Assembly: GCA_030668025.1 (NCBI GenBank)
Contig: DAOUUT010000085.1
Span: forward strand, 1-12,985
Direction: 5' to 3'
DNA from: Promethearchaeota archaeon
Lineage (GTDB): Archaea; Asgardarchaeota; Lokiarchaeia; Sigynarchaeales; SOKP01
DNA: 12,985 nt
In this document: positions 1-6,285 of the stretch, piece after piece
Layout of the letters: the number at the start of each line of letters is the position of its first letter
Position numbering within the stretch: position 1 is the first letter of the stretch
Translations under genes and position numbers: made by a program
The notes under the pieces: model-generated
The model's input: only the letters and a program-made list of their open reading frames with translations
The model's database searches: none
Told to the model about the DNA's origin: nothing

Positions 1-302
1 ACTGTGGCGGGGTCCTCTAATTGTTCGACAATTACTACTGTTTCTCCTAAATTAATTAAATTATTTAAATAAGAGCCGGCGTGATGTGGTATCCCTGCTA
101 ATGGATATGAATCTAATCCAATTTTTCTTTTTGTCAAAGTTATTCCTAAAAGATTTGAAACTCGAACGGCATCGTCGTAGAAAAACTCGTAAAAATCTCC
201 CATACGATAGGCCAATATCGTATCTGGGTATTTCTTTTTAACGGAATACCAATGTTGCATCATTGGAGTGAGTTCTTTAAATTTGATATCTTCAAAAGGC
301 AT
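1..302 (-). CDS. mutS: DNA mismatch repair protein MutS, N-terminal part (runs off left edge)
   Basis: This is the 5' end of a MutS gene that continues beyond base 1; about 100 codons are visible. The translation begins MPFEDIKFKELTPMMQHW and includes YRMGDFYEFFYDDA (residues 32-45), LTKRK, PLAGIPHHA and VEQLEDPAT, the signature of MutS domain I. The mismatch-wedging Phe-X-Glu motif is intact as F37-Y38-E39, so this is the true mismatch-recognising MutS1 type and not an MSH4/5 or MutS2 type. In the family, MutS scans DNA as a dimer, binds mispairs and recruits MutL through a C-terminal ATPase that lies outside the window. The ATG at 302 is the only sensible start, since the next CAT upstream is out of frame. 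No Shine-Dalgarno is visible. A TATA-like stretch around 328-336 would give a nearly leaderless mRNA. MutS1 is patchy in archaea and usually regarded as acquired from bacteria. Family assignment is very secure; completeness is unknown. Confidence 0.94.
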   Translation of the reverse strand, partial: MPFEDIKFKELTPMMQHWYSVKKKYPDTILAYRMGDFYEFFYDDAVRVSNLLGITLTKRKIGLDSYPLAGIPHHAGSYLNNLINLGETVVIVEQLEDPAT

Positions 303-353
303 TTTATGGCGAATTACATTTCTTTCCTATAACTAACAAATAACTTGATTTAA

Positions 354-397
354 AATTATTAGTTTTTAATTGGAATAAATTCTAATTATTAGTTTTT
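354..397. repeat. 14-base direct repeat, two copies 30 bases apart
   Basis: The sequence AATTATTAGTTTTT occurs at 354-367 and again at 384-397. The 30-base period is close to three helical turns, which would put both copies on one DNA face. It lies between two divergent genes, so an operator is possible. In such AT-rich DNA a chance duplication is also plausible. Confidence 0.4.
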
Positions 398-576
398 TAA
401 TAAATAAAAAAAAATGGAGATATTAGATTTTTAAGACTTTTTTCTTAAGCGTTAACTCGTAAACTTCTTGCATAATCTCATAAATATCTTTTAAAATTGA
501 AAACATTTTTTAAGATGGAATTGATATTTCCTTTTCGTCTGAACTGAATGCTCACTTAAATTAATTTCTAAGAAAA

Positions 577-584
577 TTTATATT
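577..584 (+). promoter_or_regulatory. TATA-like box of the crotonase gene
   Basis: TTTATATT is centred about 26.5 bases before the ATG at 607. Archaeal transcription usually starts 25-28 bases downstream of the TATA centre, so the mRNA would begin at or next to the start codon (leaderless). This fits the absence of a Shine-Dalgarno there. Predicted by eye only. Confidence 0.45.
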
Positions 585-606
585 AAACATATCTTTTTTT
601 TAAACC

Positions 607-1398
607 ATGGACAGTCAAGATATAATTTTATACGAAGTAAAGGGCAGAGTTGCAACAATTACTTTAAATAGACCGGAAGCAGCCCATTCCTTTAATTTAG
701 CCTTAATGAAAGGAGTATACGAGAAACTTGTAGAAGCTGATAACGACGAGAGGGTTAAGTGTATTTTATTAAAGAGCACAGGTAATAGGGTTTTTAGCGC
801 AGGTATTGATATCAAATCCAAATCTTTTGACGACAACAAAGAATATTTCGAGGAAGTGAAGGATTATGGAAGAAGAAACACGCAAAAAATGCTTATAATG
901 AAAAAACCGATCATTGTCCAAGTCCAAGGTACCGCAATTGGGTACGGTTTGGAGTTGATAATGGCGTGCGATTTAAGAATATTTGCTGATAGACCTAAAG
1001 AAGAGATGTTCTTTAGAATGCCAGAAATTGCAATATCTATATACCCACAAACTGGAGCGACGATTTTACCTTTGTTAGCATTTGGTTTAACCTTTGCTAA
1101 GAATATTTTGTTTACGGCTGACGAATTTGGCTTGGAAGATTTAAAAAGATTGAACTTTCCAGTTAGAGTCTTCCCTCTTGCGAAATTAGAGCTTGAAACT
1201 AAAAAATTTGTAAAAACTTTTAGTAAAAGGATGGACTCATTCATGTTTTTGATAAAATCAACGCTAACTATAATGAACAACAAACTTATTGAAAGATGGT
1301 TCGATTTAGAAGATGAGTGCGGAGATATAGCCTACGATAAGAAGACAATGAAAGAATTGGATGATTTTATAAAAGCTTTATATAAAAAGTATCCATAA
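607..1398 (+). CDS. Enoyl-CoA hydratase/isomerase (crotonase) family protein
   Basis: This 263-residue protein has the usual length and order of crotonase motifs. They are LNRPEAAHSFN (20-30), the first oxyanion-hole segment FSAGIDIK (63-70), the second segment VQGTAIGYGLEL (106-117) followed by CDLRI, and MPEIAIS (138-144). By alignment with rat mitochondrial enoyl-CoA hydratase, the catalytic glutamates Glu144 and Glu164 correspond to Glu116 and Glu140. Both are kept, which favours hydratase chemistry on a 2-enoyl-CoA. The glycine of the second oxyanion-hole position appears to be Tyr113. That hole is formed by a backbone NH, so activity need not be lost. The segment DRPKEEMFFR before Glu140 is slightly longer than in the rat enzyme. 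The gene is single, converges on a lipase-like hydrolase, and has no acyl-CoA dehydrogenase or thiolase beside it, so its substrate is unknown. Other crotonase activities (isomerase, decarboxylase, thioesterase) cannot be excluded. Confidence 0.88.
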   Translation: MDSQDIILYEVKGRVATITLNRPEAAHSFNLALMKGVYEKLVEADNDERVKCILLKSTGNRVFSAGIDIKSKSFDDNKEYFEEVKDYGRRNTQKMLIMKKPIIVQVQGTAIGYGLELIMACDLRIFADRPKEEMFFRMPEIAISIYPQTGATILPLLAFGLTFAKNILFTADEFGLEDLKRLNFPVRVFPLAKLELETKKFVKTFSKRMDSFMFLIKSTLTIMNNKLIERWFDLEDECGDIAYDKKTMKELDDFIKALYKKYP

Positions 1399-1410
1399 AT
1401 TAATCCTGTA

Positions 1411-1441
1411 TTTTTCTGTAATATTTATGTTATTTTTTTTT
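1411..1441 (+). terminator. T-rich terminator candidate after the crotonase gene
   Basis: Two T-runs (1411-1415 and 1433-1441) follow the crotonase stop codon at 1396-1398, in line with archaeal oligo-T termination. The second run overlaps the 3' end of the convergent hydrolase gene. There is no strong hairpin. Confidence 0.35.
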
Positions 1442-2284
1442 AATGTGTTTTTCTAACCATATATACATATCTCGAAAAACTTGCGCTCTTCCTTTTTCAT
1501 TCCATAATTCATGAAGAAACCCATCGTATTCCCGATATGTCTTGTCTTCACTTTTTATTTTTTCGAAAAATTTCTTATTTGTTCCCTTATCAACCAGCTT
1601 ATCATTTCCTGCTTGTAAAATAAGAGAAGGGCACAGTAATTTCGGTGCGTTTTCGAAAGTCCACTTCATTGACCTTTCTATCTCAGCAGCAGATCTCCAA
1701 GATATCTTAGTAATTCTTTTTTTATCCGCAATGTGTTTTCTTAAAATTTTAATGTCGCTCGTCAAGAGATTTTGTTCAATACTCCTTTCCATTGTTTTAT
1801 TTGGAGAAATCATTGAGATTGGTCCCGCAATTTTTCTGCCTAGTTTTCTACTAAGCGAGAAATCTTTTACAAATTTTAATAAAGGGGACGATACTAATAC
1901 ACCATCTAATGCTGGATGATTAATCGCAAAGATTAAGGCAATTAAAGCACCGAACGAATGCCCCATTAAAAAGATTTTTTTATCTCCAGATTCTTTTTTT
2001 ACTAAATCCATAAAAAGAATAATATCTTTCTGAATATGATCCATACTATCGATATGTCCGAAGTTGTTGTCGGCATTTCTCCAATGCCCTCTAATATCAA
2101 ATGCATACACAGCATATCCGTTTTCAGTTAAATATTCTGCAGGTACCTCCATTCTATCTGAATGAGTTCCCCAACCATGTAGAGCTATTACATATGCTTT
2201 AATATTACTTGAATCTGGTAGCCAGTACTGATAAAATAATTTTTTAGCCTCTCTACCTTCAAAATAACCGTTTTTATTATTCAT
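1430..2284 (-). CDS. Alpha/beta hydrolase, monoacylglycerol-lipase-like (serine hydrolase)
   Basis: This 284-residue protein has a complete alpha/beta-hydrolase layout of the Hydrolase_4 / monoglyceride lipase group. The oxyanion-side motif is HGWGTHSDR (36-44), and YAVYAFDIRGHWRN (57-70) is the usual DxRGHG region. The nucleophile elbow is GHSFG (108-112) with Ser110. The likely catalytic acid is Asp228 in AGNDKLVD and the likely base is His258 in GFLHELWNE. Residues about 138-205 are the cap region, rich in Lys, Arg and Ile. There is no signal peptide or membrane helix, so it should be cytosolic. The family hydrolyses monoacylglycerols, lysophospholipids or other small esters; the substrate here is unknown. 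The ATG at 2284 gives a normal N-terminus. The gene converges on the crotonase gene, and a shared role in handling acyl groups is only a guess from proximity. Confidence 0.85.
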   Translation of the reverse strand: MNNKNGYFEGREAKKLFYQYWLPDSSNIKAYVIALHGWGTHSDRMEVPAEYLTENGYAVYAFDIRGHWRNADNNFGHIDSMDHIQKDIILFMDLVKKESGDKKIFLMGHSFGALIALIFAINHPALDGVLVSSPLLKFVKDFSLSRKLGRKIAGPISMISPNKTMERSIEQNLLTSDIKILRKHIADKKRITKISWRSAAEIERSMKWTFENAPKLLCPSLILQAGNDKLVDKGTNKKFFEKIKSEDKTYREYDGFLHELWNEKGRAQVFRDMYIWLEKHIKKK

Positions 2285-2429
2285 AATTACTTGCTCGTTG
2301 AATAAATTTGAAATGAATACTCTTATTATGATTTATAATCTTTTAACTTTTTATCATATTTGAAGTCATTTAATAAGTCTGATAGCCTTAAAACTAAAAT
2401 TGACAAAAGTTTTTAATTTTGATAAACTC

Positions 2430-2437
2430 TTTAAATA
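2430..2437 (+). promoter_or_regulatory. TATA-like box of porG
   Basis: TTTAAATA lies 49-56 bases before the porG ATG, preceded at 2405-2414 by AAAAGTTTTT. The predicted mRNA start near 2460 leaves a leader of about 25 bases with no clear Shine-Dalgarno. The same octamer occurs before the RIO2 gene (9296-9303). Confidence 0.4.
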
Positions 2438-2485
2438 GTAAGATTAATTCATAATTATAATGTTTAACCATATTAGGCTTTTAAT

Positions 2486-3073
2486 ATGAGCGAATTGGAA
2501 CTGATAAAAATTGTTTTACACGGAAGAGGGGGTATGGGCGCAGTTACTGCTTGTGAGATAATCGCTGAAGCAGCATACTTAAGTGGTAATTTCATTGATG
2601 TCCAAGCATATCCTTCGTTCGGTGCTGAGAGAAGAGGTGCTCCTGTTCAAGCATATGTAAAATTATCCAGAACAGAAAAAGTATACGATCGTGCTCAAAT
2701 TGAAAACCCTAATATTTTAATCGTATTCGATGAGACTGTTTTAACTAAAGAAGTGGCATCGTCTTTGGAAAGCAACGGAATTTTTATAATAAATTCCGAT
2801 AAAAATCCAGAATATTTTGTTAAAGAATATCATCTTGGCAGCAATATAAAAGTGATTGTTGCCGATATTAATAATTTAGCTCTTGAAAAAAATTTAACGA
2901 TAGATGGAAATCCTGTAATCAATACGCCAATCTTGGGGCTACTTTCAAAAGCATTACCAGACCTACACTTAGAAAATCTAAAAGATGTAGTTTTGAAAAA
3001 ATTGGGCGAAAAATTAGGTAACCTCAACTACGAATTAATCGAGCAAGGTTTTAACATGGCAAAAATATTATAG
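2486..3073 (+). CDS. porG: 2-oxoacid:ferredoxin oxidoreductase, gamma subunit
   Basis: This 195-residue protein has the length of the gamma subunit of archaeal pyruvate/2-ketoisovalerate ferredoxin oxidoreductases. Diagnostic stretches are LHGRGGMGAVTA (11-22), AYPSFGAERRGAPV (41-54), and near the C-terminus INTPILGLLSKALPDL. The gamma chain (domain III of the fused bacterial enzyme) contributes to the CoA-binding side of the complex, while TPP and the clusters sit on the other chains. It is the only gamma gene in the window and should partner with PorD, PorA and PorB at 5986-8483. Unusually, it is separated from them by a 2.6-kb gene on the other strand. It ends 23 bases before the convergent histidine kinase gene. 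The ATG at 2486 is preceded by a TATA-like box and a short leader. The family is secure; pyruvate versus branched-chain 2-oxoacid specificity cannot be read from this subunit. Confidence 0.93.
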   Translation: MSELELIKIVLHGRGGMGAVTACEIIAEAAYLSGNFIDVQAYPSFGAERRGAPVQAYVKLSRTEKVYDRAQIENPNILIVFDETVLTKEVASSLESNGIFIINSDKNPEYFVKEYHLGSNIKVIVADINNLALEKNLTIDGNPVINTPILGLLSKALPDLHLENLKDVVLKKLGEKLGNLNYELIEQGFNMAKIL

Positions 3074-3096
3074 ATCCATTTTTCAAAATACATGTT

Positions 3097-5730
3097 TTAA
3101 GATATTGGTAGTTTTACGATAAATTTACTCCCCTTATTTCTTCCTTCTGATTCCGCCTTAATTTCACCTTCGTGGAAATCTACTATCTCTTTTGAGATAT
3201 ATAATCCTAACCCAGTGCCTTGGATGTCGATATATTCATAACCCGCGCCATACCGTTCTAATTTACCAAACCTAGTGAAAATAATGCCCATTTCCTCTTG
3301 AGTAAGACCTATCCCTGTATCGTGGATAGAGATTTCAGCCCAATTTCCCTTTTTTTTTAAAATTATCTCAATATCTCCCTTTGGAGGCGTATTTTTTATA
3401 GCATTGGATAATAAATTCATAATTACTTGTTCAATCCTAATTTTATCCATTTTCATAAAAAGACTCTTAGGAAGCGTAAGCTTTAAATTAGTTTCTCTCT
3501 CTCTTAATAAAAACTTTAATTCATTTGAGATACCCCGAATGAGTTCGCTCAGATCGTTGGATTCTTTTTGTAATTTGAATTTATTATATTCAATTCTAGA
3601 AATATCGATTAAATTATCGATTAAATATTTTAATCTTCTACCTCCCTTTTCAACAAGTTCTATTATCTCTAATTCTCCTTTACTTAATTCTTCGCCATAT
3701 TGGGTTAAAAGGAGTTCACAACCTCCACTAATTGAGACGAGCGGTGTTTTTAATTCGTGCGAAACTCTCGAAATTAAGTTTTTTCTAAGCTGATCAAGTT
3801 CCTTCAATTTTTTTAATTCCTCATCAACAAGGAACTCAGCTTCTTTTTTTTTAGTGATATCTGTAAATAAAGCTTGAACATACGTTTCATCCCTGATTTT
3901 CATCAGAGCTGCTTGAAGATTTGCCCAAAAAACAGTTCCATTCTTTCTTTGTATTTGAATATCTATTCGATGCATTTTTTCTCCTTTTACAAACTTTTTG
4001 AAAAGTGCAAAAATTGTTGATAAGTAATCTGGATGTATTATTGAAAGATCCATAAACCTTTTACCAATTATTTTGTTTACTTTATAACCAAACATTACTT
4101 CGGTTTTTGGATTAGCATCTACAACGACACCTTGTGAATCGATTAATACTACTGAAAAAGGAGTGTTTTCATAGATATTACGATATTTTCTCTCTGATTC
4201 TTTTAATTTTTGTTCTGTAATTTTTCGTTCCGTAATATTTACAACAGTAACTAAGTTCGCATTTCGACCTCTAAATAAAATTGTTTTAGAGAAATTATCT
4301 AACCAAATAATTTTTTCAGATTTAGTTATTAGGCGATATTGATAATAATTTTTTACATCTTTTGAACCTAACTGTTTCTTTTTAGCTTGTTCTATTACCC
4401 GACCCCTATCATCTGGATGAATAACGTTAGAAAACCAACCAAGTTCCCAATTTTTTACTTCTTCGACTGTATATCCTATTAGATCAGCAAATTGTTTATT
4501 AATATATTTAACCAAATCATCTTGTATTACACATATGCCCAATAACGATTGTTCGGCTATAGATCTGAACTTTTCTTCAGATTCTCTTAAGTTCTGCTCC
4601 AAATTATATTTCTCTGTAATGTCAATAAATGTTCCTTCAATACCAAACGGATTTCCTTCTTTATCGAACATTAAATGAGAATTTAATTGGACAACAACTT
4701 TTTTACCTTCTTTAGTTAGGGATGGGCAGATGAAATTCTTAGAATAACTATCTTTTAATATCTGCTTTAAATATTTGTCTCGATCTTTAGGAAATTGCCA
4801 AAAATCCGTCACTTTTTTACCTAAAAGGCTCTCTGTAAGATCATATTCTAGAATCTTATTATGGGCTGGATTATGGTTTATCATCGTTCCATCTAATGTA
4901 ACTTGATAAAAACCAACATCTAGATTATTAATCATATCGCGATATTTAAGTTCAGATTCCTTTAATTTCTCTTCTGCCTTTTTTTTTTCCGTTATATCTT
5001 CTGTGCGCACAATTACTAAATCCGGATCGACGTAACCGTAATTTACTAATAAATATTTCTCATCTTTCGAGAAATTATATCTATACTTCATTTCTCTTGT
5101 AATATGAGTTTTTTCGTTATTTGAAAGATGTAAATCGTTCAAAATATCTGGACGATCTTTATACATTTCAGACGCGTTATTTCCTAAAAAAGTTTCTACA
5201 TTCCCTTGAGTTATTTTATCTGCGGCGTTATTAAAATCAATGAAAACAAAATCATCTCCTATTTTTCTCCAAGTATAAGCAGGAATTGGACCTTCCTTAA
5301 ATAAAGCTTTGAACATTTCTGCCGATTCTTTTAATTTTTGTGCCGTATTTTTCCGTTTGGTGATGTTTTTGGCTATTCCTAACACTCCGTACATTCTACC
5401 ATTTTTTTTTAAGGGAATGCTGTATGTTTCGATAAATATATAATCGCCCGTTTTTGTTTTAAGCTTGTATTCCCTCTGAGCAGATTGTTTCCCCGTTTTT
5501 TTTACTTCCTTCAATGTGTTATATGCTTTAATCAAATTATCTTTGTCAAGCAAATCAGTAAAAGCCAAATTAGGAATGTCCTTCCTTTCGTAACCGAGAG
5601 AAATTAAAGTTAATTCATTTGCATCGAGAAAATTACCGTATATGTCATTTACATAAATTAAATCCAAAGAATGTTCAAACAAATCCTTGAATTTTTCTCT
5701 AACTTCTTCTTTATTATAACCTATATCCAT
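3097..5730 (-). CDS. Multi-PAS cytosolic sensor histidine kinase (five PAS domains, HisKA, HATPase)
   Basis: From ATG 5730 the protein has 877 residues; TTG 5736 and GTG 5733 are possible but less likely starts. Five PAS/PAC units fill roughly residues 10-126, 136-248, 260-374, 385-501 and 513-627. Most end in an ITE(K/R)-type PAC tail and are joined by near-identical helical linkers such as LKESELKYR and LKESERKYR. The dimerisation/phosphoacceptor helix pair covers about 645-710, with His658 in SHELKTPL. The ATPase domain shows the N-box Asn776 in LLSNAIKNTP, the G1 box DTGIG (804-808) and the G2 box GTGLGL (838-843), so it should be catalytically active. No membrane helix, receiver or HPt domain is visible. 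It therefore looks like a soluble sensor of an internal signal (redox, ligand or energy state), but no cofactor-binding residues can be assigned by eye. The gene lies between porG and porDAB, divergent from the latter. No response regulator adjoins it, so its output is unknown. Confidence 0.92.
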   Translation of the reverse strand: MDIGYNKEEVREKFKDLFEHSLDLIYVNDIYGNFLDANELTLISLGYERKDIPNLAFTDLLDKDNLIKAYNTLKEVKKTGKQSAQREYKLKTKTGDYIFIETYSIPLKKNGRMYGVLGIAKNITKRKNTAQKLKESAEMFKALFKEGPIPAYTWRKIGDDFVFIDFNNAADKITQGNVETFLGNNASEMYKDRPDILNDLHLSNNEKTHITREMKYRYNFSKDEKYLLVNYGYVDPDLVIVRTEDITEKKKAEEKLKESELKYRDMINNLDVGFYQVTLDGTMINHNPAHNKILEYDLTESLLGKKVTDFWQFPKDRDKYLKQILKDSYSKNFICPSLTKEGKKVVVQLNSHLMFDKEGNPFGIEGTFIDITEKYNLEQNLRESEEKFRSIAEQSLLGICVIQDDLVKYINKQFADLIGYTVEEVKNWELGWFSNVIHPDDRGRVIEQAKKKQLGSKDVKNYYQYRLITKSEKIIWLDNFSKTILFRGRNANLVTVVNITERKITEQKLKESERKYRNIYENTPFSVVLIDSQGVVVDANPKTEVMFGYKVNKIIGKRFMDLSIIHPDYLSTIFALFKKFVKGEKMHRIDIQIQRKNGTVFWANLQAALMKIRDETYVQALFTDITKKKEAEFLVDEELKKLKELDQLRKNLISRVSHELKTPLVSISGGCELLLTQYGEELSKGELEIIELVEKGGRRLKYLIDNLIDISRIEYNKFKLQKESNDLSELIRGISNELKFLLRERETNLKLTLPKSLFMKMDKIRIEQVIMNLLSNAIKNTPPKGDIEIILKKKGNWAEISIHDTGIGLTQEEMGIIFTRFGKLERYGAGYEYIDIQGTGLGLYISKEIVDFHEGEIKAESEGRNKGSKFIVKLPIS

Positions 5731-5947
5731 CACCAAAAGATTTGATATTTATCCATAATGTATGGGTGTTTCTAAAGAGATAATGAAATTGTTGAATATA
5801 TATTTCTTTCTTTTTTGAAAGACTAACATTTTTTTTTAATAATTGTACGAGTAGATTAATCGCCTTTTCTTAGATAATTTCTTTGAGTTCTATTAAATAG
5901 CCCTATTTTAATTAATCGGAAGAGTTTTATTATAATAGTTATTAATT

Positions 5948-5955
5948 TTTATATT
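5948..5955 (+). promoter_or_regulatory. TATA-like box of the porDAB operon
   Basis: TTTATATT, the same octamer as before the crotonase gene, is centred about 34 bases before the porD ATG at 5986. The predicted start is near 5978, giving a leader of only about 8 bases. A second AT-rich candidate lies near 5889-5901. The 240- to 255-base gap also serves the divergent kinase gene. Confidence 0.4.
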
Positions 5956-5985
5956 GGCTTTTATTCATTAATTAGTGTGATATCT

Positions 5986-6285
5986 ATGGCTGATACGAAA
6001 AAGGATTATCAAAAAATCTTAGGTTCCGTTCAAAAACCCGTAAAGGGGGAAGCTGGGAAAACGGGCACATGGAGCCCTAAAAAACCCGTAATTGATTTAG
6101 AAAAATGCATTCCGGTAAAATCGGGAAAACCTAGCTGTTTTAATTGTTGGCTATATTGTCCAGAAGCAGTAGTATCTAGGACTATTCCTCCTAAAATAGA
6201 TTTAGACTATTGTAAAGGATGTGGAATTTGTATGGAAGAATGCCCTGTAAATGCAATTGAAATGGTAGAGGTGAAAATTGAATGA
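5986..6285 (+). CDS. porD: 2-oxoacid:ferredoxin oxidoreductase, delta subunit (2x[4Fe-4S] ferredoxin-like)
   Basis: This 99-residue protein (from ATG 5986; an in-frame GTG at 5977 would add three residues) is the ferredoxin-like delta chain. It passes electrons from the TPP-proximal cluster to external ferredoxin. The second cluster motif is standard: Cys76-x2-Cys79-x2-Cys82-x3-Cys86-Pro. The first is Cys41-x9-Cys51-x2-Cys54-x3-Cys58-Pro. It has about seven extra residues between the first two cysteines (CIPVKSGKPSCFNC) compared with the usual C-x2-C. All eight cysteines are present, so two [4Fe-4S] clusters are still expected. The typical delta-subunit signature TWSPKKPVIDLEKC precedes the first cluster. 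I favour ATG 5986 because the TATA box predicts transcription starting near 5978. Its stop overlaps the porA start by four bases (ATGA), implying coupled translation. Confidence 0.92.
   Translation: MADTKKDYQKILGSVQKPVKGEAGKTGTWSPKKPVIDLEKCIPVKSGKPSCFNCWLYCPEAVVSRTIPPKIDLDYCKGCGICMEECPVNAIEMVEVKIE
6268..6274 (+). promoter_or_regulatory. Shine-Dalgarno of porA inside porD
   Basis: GAGGTGA matches the 16S anti-Shine-Dalgarno well and ends 7 bases before the porA ATG at 6282. It lies inside the last codons of porD and supports this start. Confidence 0.65.

Larger units (their letters stand above)
303..606. other. AT-rich intergenic region between divergent mutS and crotonase genes
   Basis: These 304 bases hold no recognisable gene or structural RNA. 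They contain the start-proximal region of mutS, a 14-base direct repeat (354-367 and 384-397), and the TATA-like box of the rightward crotonase gene. One short minus-strand reading frame, 506 down to 423 (27 codons plus stop, beginning MFSILKDIYE), is the only open frame that caught my eye. It has no Shine-Dalgarno and no clear promoter, so I do not call it a gene. Confidence 0.6.

Noticed and set aside
303..606. Search for a tRNA or other structured RNA in the largest gap
   Set aside because: No T-loop-like or D-loop-like sequence, no CCA end and no GC-rich stem is visible. The region is uniformly AT-rich.
864..1283. 139-codon minus-strand open frame inside the crotonase gene
   Set aside because: It lies antisense to a well-supported crotonase. 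Its translation has no recognisable motif and is biased as a reverse shadow.
3404..3793. 129-codon plus-strand open frame inside the kinase gene
   Set aside because: It covers the HisKA/ATPase region of the kinase on the other strand. Its composition (Ser, Leu, Ile) is typical of an antisense shadow.
5805..5822. Six-base inverted repeat TCTTTC/GAAAGA around a T6 loop
   Set aside because: Very short and low in complexity in a T-rich stretch between divergent genes, where no terminator is expected.
5731..5985. Possible riboswitch or attenuator before porDAB
   Set aside because: The TATA-like box lies only about 30-38 bases before the start, leaving almost no leader, and no conserved aptamer pattern is visible.
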